Source: Halonotius roseus
GTDB lineage: Archaea > Halobacteriota > Halobacteria > Halobacteriales > Haloferacaceae
Direction of reading: 5' to 3'
DNA length: 64,000 nucleotides
Assembly (NCBI RefSeq): GCF_006861655.1
Contig: NZ_SESI01000002.1
Location: 344,765-408,764 of the forward strand
The notes beneath the pieces were generated by a model. It was not told the origin of the DNA and did no database searches. It worked only from the letters and a program-made list of their open reading frames with translations. Both the position numbers and the translations under genes were made by a program. The first letter of the stretch is position 1, and every line of letters starts with the position of its first letter. Below are positions 54,778 to 64,000 of this stretch, in pieces.

Positions 54778-56535
54778 ATGGTGTCACATACAACCTGCAT
54801 GAGGCACTTCATCAATCAGTTGATGGTTGCGGCGGGCAACGCAGAAACTGACCGGGCTGAGACAGAGGGTGCCAGCACGGAAACTACCGGGCAGACCGGG
54901 GACACGGTTGCGTGGACAGATGTATCCGAATCGGATCACGTACCGTCGGGGTCGGGCACCGACGATCTGTCGACCACCGATTCGTCGGCATCCAGCGAGG
55001 AGGTGGAGACGCTAGACGCCGAGCACCTGTTAGCAAACGTGCTCAATGGGCTAGCCGCGCCGACGTTCATCGTTGACAGTGCGGGCCACGTCTCTCACCT
55101 CAACGAGCACGCCTGTGAGCTCTTCGAGACGACTGACGCGGCGGCTGTCGGCGCGCCGCCAGCGACGACCCATGGTGGCGAAGAACTCATTTCGGGCGTG
55201 TTGACAACAGGAGAGGGCATCACCGACCGCGAGGAAACCGTCGTCATCGATGGCACCGAGCGAACCCTCAGTCGAACGATCACGCCGTTCCACGACCAGA
55301 CCGGCGAGGTCGTCGGCGCGATGGAGACGGCCAGAGATATCACCGAGAAAGTGGAGGAACAACGGAAAACCGATCAGCTTGAGGCCTACCAAGAAGCGGT
55401 TCTTGATGATCTCCAAGACAAACTCCGTCGGCTCGCCGAGGGTGATCTCACCATTGAGTCCTCAGTGCCACAGCCGCCGGCGGAGTTCTCGGAGATGCAG
55501 ACCGTCTTCGAGGAGTTCACCGATCTCAACGATCACCTCACCACGGCAGTCAGCAACTACCAGTCGGTTCTCTCTCGGCTTACGGTGCTGGCTGACGATC
55601 TGGATGAGACAAGCCAGGATCTGAGCGCGGACGGTGAGGAGGTCGCCGCCTCAGTCGAGGAGATCGCCCAATCTATCGAGGAGATCGACGAGGGAAGCGA
55701 CGATCTCGCCGCCGAAACCGATGAAGCCGAGATGGCGGCCTCGAATCTCACGGCTACGATCGAGGAGATCACCGCATCGATCCAGGAGATCGATGCCCAA
55801 ACGACCGAGGCCAGCACACTTGCTCTCGAAGGCGTCGACGAGGGCTCCGATGCGGTCGATCAGATCCGAACCGCAACGGATGCCACCTCCGATATCACCG
55901 ACGAGGTTCGAACGCTCGAAACCAAGATGGAGCGGGTCGGCGAAACGCTCGATGTGATCAGCGATATCGCCGAGCAGACCAACCTGCTCGCACTCAATGC
56001 CAACATCGAGGCGGCTCGTGCGGGCGATGCGGGCGACGGGTTCGCGGTTGTTGCTGACGAGGTCAAAACGCTTGCCGAAGAATCCAAGGAGTCCGCCGCG
56101 GAGATCGAGGAGATCATCACCGACGCCCAAGACCAGACGGCCGCTGTCGCCGAGCAGATCGCCCACACCAACGGTGAGGTGGCGGAAGGTGCCGACGCGG
56201 TCGAAACCGTTGTCGACCAACTCGAAGAGATCGAGACCGCGATCGAGAAATCCAGTACGGCGACCGCCGAGGTCAGCGACGCCGTCGAGGAACAGGCGAA
56301 AAACATGGATAGTTTCACCTCGACACTCGATTCGGCGGCATCGATGAGTGAGGAGCTGTCAGCCTCAGTGCAGGAGATCTCTGCCGGGCTTGAACAACAG
56401 GCGACGGCCACCGATCAGGTTGCCGGGCGGGCGGATCAGCTGAGTGCGACCAGCGACGAACTGTACGATCGCATCGACCAGTTCCGACTGACCAAGGCCG
56501 AGTCGGCCACTGTTGATGATGTCGAAGAAAAATAG
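54778..56535 (+). CDS. Soluble methyl-accepting taxis transducer with PAS domain
   Basis: 585 residues and no transmembrane segment, so a cytoplasmic transducer. Residues 25-75 are Ser/Thr/Asp-rich; about 82-195 form a PAS domain ([20 protein letters not shown]) probably sensing a small ligand or redox state; a HAMP-like region follows, and then a long coiled coil with the conserved hairpin tip [20 protein letters not shown] around residues 400-420, where CheA/CheW dock. Methylation sites are expected in the flanking Glu-rich helices. True start may be the ATG at 54823 (MVAAGNAE). Confidence 0.9.
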   Translation: MVSHTTCMRHFINQLMVAAGNAETDRAETEGASTETTGQTGDTVAWTDVSESDHVPSGSGTDDLSTTDSSASSEEVETLDAEHLLANVLNGLAAPTFIVDSAGHVSHLNEHACELFETTDAAAVGAPPATTHGGEELISGVLTTGEGITDREETVVIDGTERTLSRTITPFHDQTGEVVGAMETARDITEKVEEQRKTDQLEAYQEAVLDDLQDKLRRLAEGDLTIESSVPQPPAEFSEMQTVFEEFTDLNDHLTTAVSNYQSVLSRLTVLADDLDETSQDLSADGEEVAASVEEIAQSIEEIDEGSDDLAAETDEAEMAASNLTATIEEITASIQEIDAQTTEASTLALEGVDEGSDAVDQIRTATDATSDITDEVRTLETKMERVGETLDVISDIAEQTNLLALNANIEAARAGDAGDGFAVVADEVKTLAEESKESAAEIEEIITDAQDQTAAVAEQIAHTNGEVAEGADAVETVVDQLEEIETAIEKSSTATAEVSDAVEEQAKNMDSFTSTLDSAASMSEELSASVQEISAGLEQQATATDQVAGRADQLSATSDELYDRIDQFRLTKAESATVDDVEEK

Positions 56536-56658
56536 GTGACACAACTGGTGCAGAAAATAAAAATAGCCAACATAAATCGGCGTCATGTGGAGCAGGTGCG
56601 GAACAGGTACGGAACAGACACGGAACAAATACGCAACAGAAGCGGTCAAAACTGAGTT

Positions 56659-57771
56659 CTACGTTTTCTCAGGGATGATATACACGTCCCCACCATCCTT
56701 TAGCACCGGCACGGTCTCGGCATCGGAATCGACGAAGTCAGGACGCGCGACAGTTTTCGCCTCGTAGGTGTCTGGATCGAGGAGTTGGATCGAGTGTTCA
56801 TCCTCAACCGTCACAACTGTTGTCTCGACAGCGTCCCGTCGGTGACCGATCGGATCGACAGTTGGCAACCCATCGCCGTCGCCACTTGCCTCGTAGGGGT
56901 CGCCGGTCGTGAGCCGCCGGCCCGTCAGATTGTTGTGCGCGCTCCGCACCAGTACCGGCCCCTCGCCGTCACCCGGGTCGACCACATCGCCGGCGGTGTA
57001 TTTCGGGAGGCGGGCAACGAAGGTGACCCGGTAAACCTCGTTGCCGTCGCTATCCTCGGTCACCAAGGTTGGGTGGTCGTCGACGGTGCCGCCGAAGCGG
57101 TCGGTGATGCGGTTGGCGACGGCCTGCCCGAGTTTGTTCGTCGAGAGCTTGATCGTCGGGCCGGCATCGTCGTCGGTATCGATCTCGGTGATAAACGCCT
57201 CTCTGTCGCCGTCGGCTTCCTTGCCGGCGACGTAGCTTTCGGCGATCTCGATGGCCTCGGCGGCCTCCTCGTCGCTTGGCTCCCGCCCGTCGGCGCGCAC
57301 CTGAACGATGCTGGCGTAGTAGCCGCCAGCGATCCGGCCACAGCGATCACAGACCTCCTTGGCGATTCGGACAGGGACGATCAGTTCTTCCTCCAGCAGG
57401 GTTTCACGAACAATCCCCGAGAAAGTGCAGTGCATCCGGATCGTCGTCTCGTCGACCTGTTCGGGCTCGACACCCCACTCGACGTCATCGGCGTCGATGT
57501 GAACAGAGAGAGCCTCACTCACCGCGTCGATAGCGATGTCGGTGTAATCAACGGCCCCAACATCGACCCAGCGGTTGCCGCGGTGTACCGCGCCACAGCG
57601 GCCACAGACCGAGACCTGTACGCGCTCGGGCGCGTCGATGAAGTCGAACTCGTCGAAATAACAGCGATCACAGAGCGCGTCGCTGTCGGCCCGCGGCGCG
57701 CCGGGCCGCGGTTCGGGTCGCTCGGCGACCGCGTCGCCACACTCCGGACAGAAGCCGCCTGAGCCGGTCAT
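56659..57771 (-). CDS. NMD3-related ribosomal export/maturation protein
   Basis: 370 residues from ATG 57771 (MTGSGGFCPECGDAVAERPE). NMD3 family: N-terminal zinc-binding pairs (CPEC, CDRC, CGRC, later CDRCGRIAGG) and a core with EEELIVPVRIAKEVCDRCGR and GTVDDHPTLVTEDSDGNEVY. In eukaryotes NMD3 escorts the 60S subunit; the archaeal protein probably acts in large-subunit maturation or ribosome recycling. Divergent from the Hsp70 gene. Confidence 0.87.
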   Translation of the reverse strand: MTGSGGFCPECGDAVAERPEPRPGAPRADSDALCDRCYFDEFDFIDAPERVQVSVCGRCGAVHRGNRWVDVGAVDYTDIAIDAVSEALSVHIDADDVEWGVEPEQVDETTIRMHCTFSGIVRETLLEEELIVPVRIAKEVCDRCGRIAGGYYASIVQVRADGREPSDEEAAEAIEIAESYVAGKEADGDREAFITEIDTDDDAGPTIKLSTNKLGQAVANRITDRFGGTVDDHPTLVTEDSDGNEVYRVTFVARLPKYTAGDVVDPGDGEGPVLVRSAHNNLTGRRLTTGDPYEASGDGDGLPTVDPIGHRRDAVETTVVTVEDEHSIQLLDPDTYEAKTVARPDFVDSDAETVPVLKDGGDVYIIPEKT

Positions 57772-57893
57772 GGCAGGATCGTAGCGGCGGCGGCTGGTTA
57801 AGCGGTGCGAATCAGCCGCTCGGCTGTCGGCCAGCTGCCGGTGGTTCGATCCCGACCTCACCGCTTATGTGTGGAGAACCCGACGCTGTCAGT

Positions 57894-59444
57894 ATGGGTT
57901 CAGGCTACACCGTTGGGATCGATCTGGGGACAACACGCAGCGCGGTCGCCTACGTTGCTGGCGGCGATCCGGAGGTGATCACGACGGGCAACAGCGGCGA
58001 ATCGGTCATCCCCTCGGTGGTGCAGTTCACCGAGGACGGCGAGGTCAACGTCGGCCAGACGGCCGCCAACCTCGCCGTCCAACACCCCGAACGAACGGTC
58101 ACGGAGGTCAAACGGGAGATGGGACGCGAGGAGCCGCTGACCGTCGCCGGCGAGGAGTACCTCCCCGAACAGATATCCAGCCTGATTCTCGAACACATCA
58201 TCGACGAAGCCGAAGGCAGCATCGGCCGCGATGTCGAGGGCGCGGTGATCACGGTGCCGGCGTACTTCGATGATCCGAAACGAACCGCGACCGAAACCGC
58301 CGGCGAGATCGCCGGCCTCGACGTCGAACGCCTGCTGCCGGAGCCGAGTGCGGCCTGTCTTGCCTACGGGCTCCACGAATCGAAGCTCGGCAACGCCGCG
58401 TCCGAACTCGCCTTCGTCTACGATCTCGGCGGCGGCACCTTCGATGCGACGCTCGTCGAGATCGATTACGAGATCAACAGCGTCGAAACCCTGCATACCG
58501 CCGGCGACAACGAGCTTGGCGGCAGTGACTGGACCCAACAGATCGTCGACTGGATGATCGACCAGATCCACGACGACACCGGGGTTGACATCGAAGACAA
58601 CCCCGAACAGCTGGCGCGGATCCGACAGGAGGCCAAAAGCGCGAAACACCGGCTCTCTGATCTCCCCTCGACGGATGTGAGCGTCCCCTTCGTCGTCCCC
58701 GAGCAGTCCTACACCTTTGCGGAACCCCTGAGCCGCGAGCGGTTCGAGGAGCTCACCGCCGATCTCGCCGCCGCAACGACCGAGCCGCTGGACGACCTGT
58801 TTGGGCGAGCTGACTACACGCCCGCGGACGTGGACAAGGTACTCCTTGTCGGTGGCTCGGTGCGGATGCCCCACATCCAGGAGCTCGTCGGCGACTACTT
58901 CGACCAGGAGGCCTCGATGGAGATCAACCCCGAGGAGGCCGTCGCCCTTGGCGCGGCGATCCAGGCGGAGATCATCGACGACGGCGGCGCGGACGCCTCG
59001 GCGATGCTGCCCGGCGAGACCGACGATATCGTGTTGATCGACGTGGTGCCCCAATCGCTTGGCGTCCGGCTCTCGGATGGCTCGATCGACCACATCATCG
59101 AACAGGACGAACAGATCCCGACATCGACCCGGAAGGAAAGCTACGGCACCGTCGAGGAGGGCCAGACCTCGGTGCAGATCCGGGTCTATCAGGGCGAGGG
59201 CGAGACGGCCGAGGAAAACACGAAGATCGGTACCGCCGTCCTGCGGGATATCCCACCACGGCCACCGGGCGAGCCGTCGCTGGCCGTCGAGTTTCGGATC
59301 ACGACCGACGGACGGCTGGCAGTGACCGGCGAGGATCTCAAAACCGGCAAGCAGGTCGAAACCAAGATCGAATCGGCGCTCAGACACTCCCCCGAGGAGA
59401 TCGACGACCTCGGCGAGGAGCTGCCGGCACTCCGTGAACCCTAA
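57894..59444 (+). CDS. Hsp70-family protein with shortened C-terminus
   Basis: 516 residues from ATG 57894 (MGSGYTVGIDLGTTRSAVAY). Complete actin-like ATPase domain: phosphate loops GIDLGTTRS and VYDLGGGTFDATL, and VLLVGGSVRMP. The beta-sandwich substrate domain (LIDVVPQSLGVRL, then PRPPGEPSLAVEFRITTDG) is present, but the helical lid is much reduced compared with about 630-residue DnaK. So it is a diverged paralogue, not canonical DnaK. The J-protein gene follows after 5 bp. Confidence 0.88.
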   Translation: MGSGYTVGIDLGTTRSAVAYVAGGDPEVITTGNSGESVIPSVVQFTEDGEVNVGQTAANLAVQHPERTVTEVKREMGREEPLTVAGEEYLPEQISSLILEHIIDEAEGSIGRDVEGAVITVPAYFDDPKRTATETAGEIAGLDVERLLPEPSAACLAYGLHESKLGNAASELAFVYDLGGGTFDATLVEIDYEINSVETLHTAGDNELGGSDWTQQIVDWMIDQIHDDTGVDIEDNPEQLARIRQEAKSAKHRLSDLPSTDVSVPFVVPEQSYTFAEPLSRERFEELTADLAAATTEPLDDLFGRADYTPADVDKVLLVGGSVRMPHIQELVGDYFDQEASMEINPEEAVALGAAIQAEIIDDGGADASAMLPGETDDIVLIDVVPQSLGVRLSDGSIDHIIEQDEQIPTSTRKESYGTVEEGQTSVQIRVYQGEGETAEENTKIGTAVLRDIPPRPPGEPSLAVEFRITTDGRLAVTGEDLKTGKQVETKIESALRHSPEEIDDLGEELPALREP

Positions 59445-59449
59445 CCGCA

Positions 59450-60604
59450 ATGCCAGACCGTTATCGGGGAACGCCGTCGGCCGACTCCTACTACGAGCGA
59501 CTCGGGGTCGATCCCGACGCCAACGAGGAGACGATCAAGCGCGCAGGCAAGCTGGCAAAGCGAACGCTCCACCCCGACAACAACAGCAGCGAGCAGGCGA
59601 CCGCCGAACGGGAGTTCGACCGGGTGACCGACGCCGCCGACGCACTGACCGACAGCGAGTCGCGGGCGGCCTACGACACCTTCATCGACGACCAAGGGCC
59701 GGCGACCGGCACCGATCGCTACGAGGAGTGGGAGGCGGCCGGGCGACCGAAATCACCGACAGCGTGGCTCTCGGAGCCGCGATCGAGCGGGTCGTCGTCG
59801 ACAGCGAGCACATCAACGACGAATGCGTCAACAACGAACGGCACATCGACGACGAGCAGGTCAACGAACGCGTCGACAACAAATAACACATCCTCGCGCA
59901 CACGCACGGACGCGAGTCGGCAGCCGAACGCGGATCGCCGCCCAAACGACCGCCGGCGACCGAGCGAACAGACAACAGCGTCGACATCGGCCGACGAGAC
60001 AGCCGAGACAGCGACGAACGACAGCTACACCGCGGCCGCCAGCACCCCGGAGACCGAAACCGGGGAGAGGGCCGAGGCAGCGTCGACAACGCCGACCGGG
60101 CGGGCAACCTCCAAGCGCGCGCCGGAAAGCGTGCTGGGTGAGGATCCCGAGGAACTCTACAGCAAATACGTGCTTGACTCCGATGCTGCGTGGGGGCCAG
60201 GCGAGACCGAGGCGGGCCAAACAGGAGGCGGTAGCGGCACCGCGGGCGTGACACCCTCGGTGGCGGGAGCCGTTGTGTCGCGGTTCGTCTCCGCCGAGGT
60301 CGCCGCCGACATCGATCGGGTCGCCGCCGCGCCGAAACCGTGGTGGCTCCGTGGGGGCCTCGCTGTCGTCCTATTGGCCCTCGCGGTGGTGGTCGGCCCC
60401 GTTGCCGAACGCCTCGCGTTGCTGCCGTTTGTTGCGGTGCCGCGGATCGGCCTGTGGCTGTATCCGACGCTTGCGGCCGGGGTGACACTCGCCCCAGAGC
60501 TGGTTCCACTCGAAACGCCGGGGCTCTGGCTGGCGGCCTACGCCGGGCTGTCGGTCGGCTACGTTCTGCTTGGACGGCGGCTCCGGATGGCTGGACAGTC
60601 GTAG
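59450..60604 (+). CDS. Membrane-anchored J-domain protein (N-terminal J)
   Basis: 384 residues: J domain at about 12-80 (YYERLGVDPDANEETIKRAG, HPD at 41-43), a Ser/Thr/Glu-rich disordered linker (about 90-275), and three or four transmembrane helices near 296-375. Lacks the Gly/Phe and zinc domains of DnaJ. Placed 5 bp after the short Hsp70, it is very likely its dedicated cochaperone, tethering it to the membrane. Confidence 0.88.
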   Translation: MPDRYRGTPSADSYYERLGVDPDANEETIKRAGKLAKRTLHPDNNSSEQATAEREFDRVTDAADALTDSESRAAYDTFIDDQGPATGTDRYEEWEAAGRPKSPTAWLSEPRSSGSSSTASTSTTNASTTNGTSTTSRSTNASTTNNTSSRTRTDASRQPNADRRPNDRRRPSEQTTASTSADETAETATNDSYTAAASTPETETGERAEAASTTPTGRATSKRAPESVLGEDPEELYSKYVLDSDAAWGPGETEAGQTGGGSGTAGVTPSVAGAVVSRFVSAEVAADIDRVAAAPKPWWLRGGLAVVLLALAVVVGPVAERLALLPFVAVPRIGLWLYPTLAAGVTLAPELVPLETPGLWLAAYAGLSVGYVLLGRRLRMAGQS

Positions 60605-60628
60605 CGGTGATCCGGCTGCTTCGGTAAG

Positions 60629-60659
60629 GTTTAGCCCGTTGAACAACTACCTGTAGGTA
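60629..60659 (+). promoter_or_regulatory. htpX promoter with inverted repeat at the start
   Basis: A TATA-like GGTTTAGCC (60629-60637) precedes the ATG by about 27 bp, implying a nearly leaderless transcript. TACCTGTAGGTA (60648-60659) has 5-bp inverted arms and abuts the start codon, a good place for a repressor. Confidence 0.4.
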
Positions 60660-61528
60660 TGCAATGGAAGACAGATTGGGGACTCCGTGGACGCATGGTG
60701 TTCACGATGTTCCTGCTGTTCGCCCTCTACATCGTCTTTATCGGTGTGCTGGCAGTCTACTGGGGGAATCTCCTCGGGATCGTCGTCGTGATGGGGCTGT
60801 TCTCGTTTGCCCAGCTCTTCTTCAGCGACAAACTCGCCCTCTACAGCATGGGTGCCCGCGTCGTCGACGAAAACGAGGCCCCTGAACTGCACCGCACGAC
60901 CGAGCGGTTAGCCCAGCAGGCTGACCTGCCGAAGCCACAGATTGCCATCGCCGACACCCGCGTGCCGAACGCGTTTGCGACAGGCCGCAACCAGAAAAAT
61001 GCGACCGTCGCGGTCACCCAAGGCCTGTTGAACACGCTGAACCAAGAGGAGCTTGAGGGCGTCATCGCCCACGAGCTCGCCCACGTCAAAAACCGCGACG
61101 TGATGGTGATGACGATCGCCTCGTTCCTCTCGACGCTGGCGTTCATCGTCGTCCGCTGGGGCTGGCTGTTCAGCGGCGACGGCCGGAATCAGGCGCCGGT
61201 GTACGTGGCGATCATCGCCTCGCTGCTCGTGTGGGTCGTGTCGTTCTTCCTGATCCGCGCGCTGAGCCGGTACCGCGAGTACGCGGCCGACCGCGGGGCG
61301 GCGTCGATCACGGGCAACCCCTCGGCGTTGGCCTCCGCGCTGATGAGCATCGACGGCCGGATGGATCGGGTGCCGGATGACGACCTCCGCGATCAAGCCG
61401 AGATGAACGCGTTCTTCATCATCCCGATCCGCTCGGGCTTTATCGGCAAGCTCGCCAGCTCCCACCCGCCGACCGAAAAACGGATCGAGAAGCTCCGCGA
61501 GCTGGAACAACAGCAGGAAACGGCCTGA
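60659..61528 (+). CDS. htpX: Zinc metalloprotease HtpX
   Basis: Membrane M48 protease that removes damaged membrane proteins. 289 residues: two N-terminal helices (about 15-60), HEXXH at His138-His142 (HELAHVKNRD), third ligand region REYAADR with Glu207, and two helices between. Start MQWKTDWGLRGRMVF. Adjacent to the chaperones and PspAB, consistent with a membrane-stress role. Confidence 0.94.
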   Translation: MQWKTDWGLRGRMVFTMFLLFALYIVFIGVLAVYWGNLLGIVVVMGLFSFAQLFFSDKLALYSMGARVVDENEAPELHRTTERLAQQADLPKPQIAIADTRVPNAFATGRNQKNATVAVTQGLLNTLNQEELEGVIAHELAHVKNRDVMVMTIASFLSTLAFIVVRWGWLFSGDGRNQAPVYVAIIASLLVWVVSFFLIRALSRYREYAADRGAASITGNPSALASALMSIDGRMDRVPDDDLRDQAEMNAFFIIPIRSGFIGKLASSHPPTEKRIEKLRELEQQQETA

Positions 61529-61575
61529 TTTTACTCACCGTAACCGGTTTGTGTGTGTCCGTTGATCATTCGCAC

Positions 61576-61968
61576 ATGAGCGAGTGGTCGTCGTGGATCC
61601 AAACACACCCGATACAGGCTGCCGGGCTCGGCCTCATCGCCGGTGTCGCCGGACTGAGCGCGCTTGGGGTGCTACTGGTGCCGATATTTATCATTGCGTC
61701 GGCGGATCCGGTACTCGGCCTGTTCGCCGTTGTTGTCGTGGCGATGGCTGGCGTAGCCAGTGCCCGGCACCGCTATGACGGTGCCGCGGCGACACAGTCA
61801 CCTGATCCGGTGGCCGAACTGGAGCATCGCTATGTGAACGGCGACATCTCGGAGGCGGAGTTCGAACGCCGCCTCAACACACTCATGGAGACGGATGCTG
61901 CCCTCGGTCGGCTGACGGATGACGAAACTGAAACACAGCAGACGGAGTACGAAACCGAACTCACGTAG
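61576..61968 (+). CDS. SHOCT-domain membrane protein
   Basis: 130 residues from ATG 61576 (MSEWSSWIQTHPIQAAGLGL). Two transmembrane helices (about 14-35 and 40-62) and a SHOCT domain at about 78-105 (DPVAELEHRYVNGDISEAEF). SHOCT modules are oligomerisation helices. Lies 47 bp after htpX; function unknown. Confidence 0.8.
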   Translation: MSEWSSWIQTHPIQAAGLGLIAGVAGLSALGVLLVPIFIIASADPVLGLFAVVVVAMAGVASARHRYDGAAATQSPDPVAELEHRYVNGDISEAEFERRLNTLMETDAALGRLTDDETETQQTEYETELT

Positions 61969-61989
61969 GCAACAGCCGCGACGACGAGC

Positions 61990-61996
61990 CTTTTAC
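61990..61996 (+). promoter_or_regulatory. Candidate TATA box of pspAB
   Basis: CTTTTAC lies 23-29 bp before the ATG at 62019, suggesting a separate leaderless transcript. Confidence 0.45.
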
Positions 61997-62018
61997 CGCC
62001 GGCGGCCAACGATCGATC

Positions 62019-62627
62019 ATGGGTTTGATGGACACCGTCCGGTCGATCTTTGGCGTCTCCGCCGAAACTGACGCGACACGGAAAGCCGACCCCGAGGATC
62101 TCTTCGGGATGTCGACGGCGTATATGACGATGGAGGCCGATCTCGGCTACGAGAACGCGGGCCAGGCCGCCCTCTGTTTCTCGTCGGTCGACAGCACGGA
62201 TTTCAGCGACACCGTCGATGAGGTGAAGTCGATCCTGGAGGCCGGCGAGGACGATACCGGAACGACGTTTGACACCCACAACGACGACCACGGCTACAGC
62301 TGGGTTGTCCTCGACGACACCGACCCCGAGGATCTGTTGACGACGATCCACTTCGCCGCCGACACGTTCATCGAGCAGGGGTATGGCTCCCGGCTGCTGG
62401 CGGCCGTCTTCGCCTTCGACAAAAGCGGCACCGACCACGCCTACTGGATCTACTCGTTCCGCCGGGGGGCGTACTACCCCTTCGTTCCCGAGGGCGACCA
62501 CGAGCGCGACAACCAAGCCGAGTTCAAGCTCCAGTCGGTGCTGGAGGGCGAACTCGACATCGAAGACGACGAACAGTATTGGTACCCGCTGTGGCCCGAC
62601 CGCCCCGGCGGCTACCCATGGGAATAG
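62019..62627 (+). CDS. pspAB: PspA-associated protein PspAB
   Basis: 202 residues, start MGLMDTVRSIFGVSAETDAT, containing EDLFGMSTAYMTMEADLGYE and WIYSFRRGAYYPFVPEG; matches the PspAB family that often sits beside HtpX in archaea and actinobacteria. Thought to link the PspA envelope-stress response to proteolysis. No PspA gene in the window. No membrane segment. Confidence 0.85.
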   Translation: MGLMDTVRSIFGVSAETDATRKADPEDLFGMSTAYMTMEADLGYENAGQAALCFSSVDSTDFSDTVDEVKSILEAGEDDTGTTFDTHNDDHGYSWVVLDDTDPEDLLTTIHFAADTFIEQGYGSRLLAAVFAFDKSGTDHAYWIYSFRRGAYYPFVPEGDHERDNQAEFKLQSVLEGELDIEDDEQYWYPLWPDRPGGYPWE

Positions 62628-62741
62628 TGGTGTCAGCCTAATCGACCACTCCACCGTTGTTGCCGCTGATAGGTGTAGAATCACCAGCTGATAGCAGGAT
62701 TCCGTCGACCGCATTTCACTTTCACTGCGCTGTTAACGAGG

Positions 62742-62750
62742 CTTTATATG
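62742..62750 (+). promoter_or_regulatory. radA promoter
   Basis: CTTTATATG is a textbook haloarchaeal TATA box 26-34 bp before the radA ATG at 62776, implying a very short leader. Confidence 0.65.
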
Positions 62751-62775
62751 CGAAAGCGAGCAAGGGAGAGATACA

Positions 62776-63807
62776 ATGGCTGAGGATGAACTCGAAACGC
62801 TGCCCGGTGTCGGGCCGGCAACCGCGGACAAGCTCGTCGAATCAGGATACGACAACTACCAGAGCATCGCCGTCGCCTCCCCCGGCGAGCTCTCGAACCA
62901 GGCCGATATCGGCGACAGCACGGCCAGCGACATCATCAACGCCGCCCGCGATGCCGCCGACGTTGGCGGCTTCGAGACCGGCGAGACGATCCTCGAACGC
63001 CGCCAGGAGATCGGCAAGCTCTCCTGGCAGATCGACGAGGTCGACGACCTGCTCGGCGGCGGGATGGAAACCCAGTCGATCACCGAGGTCTACGGCGAGT
63101 TCGGCGCGGGCAAATCCCAGGTCACCCACCAGATGGCCGTCAACGTCCAACTACCCCGCGAGCAGGGCGGCCTCCGCGGCTCGGCGATCTTCGTCGACAC
63201 CGAGGACACGTTCCGCCCCGAGCGGATCGACGACATGGTGCGCGGCCTCGACGACGAGATCCTCCAGGCAACGCTGGAGGATCGAGAGATGGAGGGCTCA
63301 ATCGACGACGAGGAGACGATGGAAGCCCTCGTCGCCGACTTCCTCGATCGGATCCACGTCGCCAAGGCGTTCAACTCCGACCACCAGATCCTGCTGGCCG
63401 AGAAGGCCAAGGAGCTCGCCGGCGAACACGAGGACACCGAGTGGCCCGTCCGGATGGTCTGTGTCGACTCCCTGACCGCCCATTTCCGCGCCGAGTACGT
63501 CGGCCGTGGCGAACTCGCCGAACGCCAACAGAAGCTGAACAAACACCTCCACGACCTGATGCGGATCGGCGATCTCTACAATACCTCGATTCTCGTCACC
63601 AATCAGGTCGCCTCCAACCCCGATTCATACTTCGGCGATCCGACCCAGCCGATCGGTGGCAACATCCTCGGCCACACCTCCACGTTCCGGATCTACCTCC
63701 GGAAATCGAAGGGCGACAAACGCATCGTCCGGCTTGTCGACGCGCCAAACCTCGCCGATGGCGAGGCTGTCATGCGCGTCCAGAATGAAGGCCTGAAGCC
63801 CGAGTAA
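62776..63807 (+). CDS. radA: DNA repair and recombination protein RadA
   Basis: Archaeal Rad51/RecA recombinase that forms filaments on single-stranded DNA and catalyses strand exchange. 343 residues: helix-hairpin-helix domain at 1-60 ([20 protein letters not shown]), a polymerisation motif region, Walker A GEFGAGKS at 107-114, and Walker B in [17 protein letters not shown]. No intein interrupts it. Followed by a tandem 24-bp array. Confidence 0.96.
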   Translation: MAEDELETLPGVGPATADKLVESGYDNYQSIAVASPGELSNQADIGDSTASDIINAARDAADVGGFETGETILERRQEIGKLSWQIDEVDDLLGGGMETQSITEVYGEFGAGKSQVTHQMAVNVQLPREQGGLRGSAIFVDTEDTFRPERIDDMVRGLDDEILQATLEDREMEGSIDDEETMEALVADFLDRIHVAKAFNSDHQILLAEKAKELAGEHEDTEWPVRMVCVDSLTAHFRAEYVGRGELAERQQKLNKHLHDLMRIGDLYNTSILVTNQVASNPDSYFGDPTQPIGGNILGHTSTFRIYLRKSKGDKRIVRLVDAPNLADGEAVMRVQNEGLKPE

Positions 63808-63872
63808 CGCGGCTAAGGGTAGTCGAGACGACCGACACCCCACACTGCGACCTGTTTTTGAGTGGAGAATCT

Positions 63873-64000
63873 ATCAGCGAAGCGTTGTGGTGATCGATCA
63901 GCGAAGCGTTGTGGTGATCGATCAGCGAAGCGTTGTGGTGATCGATCAGCGAAGCGTTGTGGTGATCGATCAGCGAAGCGTTGTGGTGATCGATCAGCGA
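63873..64000. repeat. Perfect 24-bp tandem array, at least 5.3 copies
   Basis: Units start at 63873, 63897, 63921, 63945, 63969 and 63993; all complete units are identical, ATCAGCGAAGCGTTGTGGTG followed by ATCG, and the array runs off the end. Each junction makes the palindrome TGATCGATCA. Not CRISPR: there are no spacers. Three frames are open across the units, so coding is possible but unsupported. Confidence 0.95.

Noticed and set aside
57900..59450. 516-residue minus-strand frame
   Set aside because: Exact antisense of the Hsp70 gene, whose ATPase motifs are unmistakable.
62637..62700. Possible third copy of the structured element (AGGTGTAGAA)
   Set aside because: Only about ten bases resemble the left end; there is no matching right end or stem.
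63873..64000. CRISPR array
   Set aside because: The repeats are contiguous and identical, with no spacers and no cas genes nearby.

Overview
This 64 kb window is chromosomal DNA from a halophilic archaeon (class Halobacteria). The evidence is strong GC bias at third codon positions, very acidic proteins, a complete archaeal S10/spc ribosomal protein operon with archaeal-only members (eL19, eL32, eS4, RNase P protein 1), TFB, RadA, archaeosine genes, and many lineage-restricted haloarchaeal families (Hvo_1808-like surface protein, DUF5778, HVO_0234 beta-propeller, DUF2270, MTH1187). The genus cannot be fixed from this sequence alone.

Layout. 1-9.7 kb: the tail of an unknown gene, nicotinate phosphoribosyltransferase, a PGF-CTERM-type surface protein, a type-1-like isopentenyl diphosphate isomerase, an Lrp regulator divergent from carA, DUF5778, small membrane proteins, homoserine kinase, PdxS, and a two-gene regulator/toxin-like pair. 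9.9-24.5 kb: one minus-strand operon running from a SPOUT RNA methyltransferase through rpl3...rpl15 to secY, with mostly 1-4 bp overlaps. 24.9-33.7 kb: DUF2270, tRNA-Gly followed by an array of tRNA 3'-end duplicates, an orphan VapB-type antitoxin, a thiamine-binding protein, Mch, a tandem PhoU/TrkA-C protein, a GTPBP1-like GTPase, a membrane J-protein, PyrF, a universal stress protein and a Nudix hydrolase. 33.8-44.3 kb: archaeosine genes (tgtA, arcS, raSEA) interspersed with an ABC exporter, a PPOX protein, an HTTM protein and YqjF/DCC/VanZ. 44.4-53.5 kb: RelE/RHH pair, purQ-purS, SufS, DUF424, TPR, phosphoesterase, aspartate kinase, beta-propeller, Prs and HIT. 53.6-64 kb: TFB, an AT-rich island, a soluble transducer, NMD3, a short Hsp70 with a membrane J-protein, HtpX, SHOCT, PspAB, RadA, and a perfect 24-bp tandem array running off the end.

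The strongest unexplained signal is a pair of intergenic, roughly 125-nt elements (31573-31698 and 41328-41452). Their arms differ in sequence but keep base pairing through at least five compensatory changes. Each is followed by further hairpin-forming sequence and bounded by its own inverted repeat, which points to a structured RNA or a hairpin DNA element. Other notable points are the tRNA-Gly duplication array beside a toxin-less antitoxin, the lid-truncated Hsp70 with a membrane-anchored J partner, the isomerase lacking the usual active-site cysteine, and the 24-bp array after radA.
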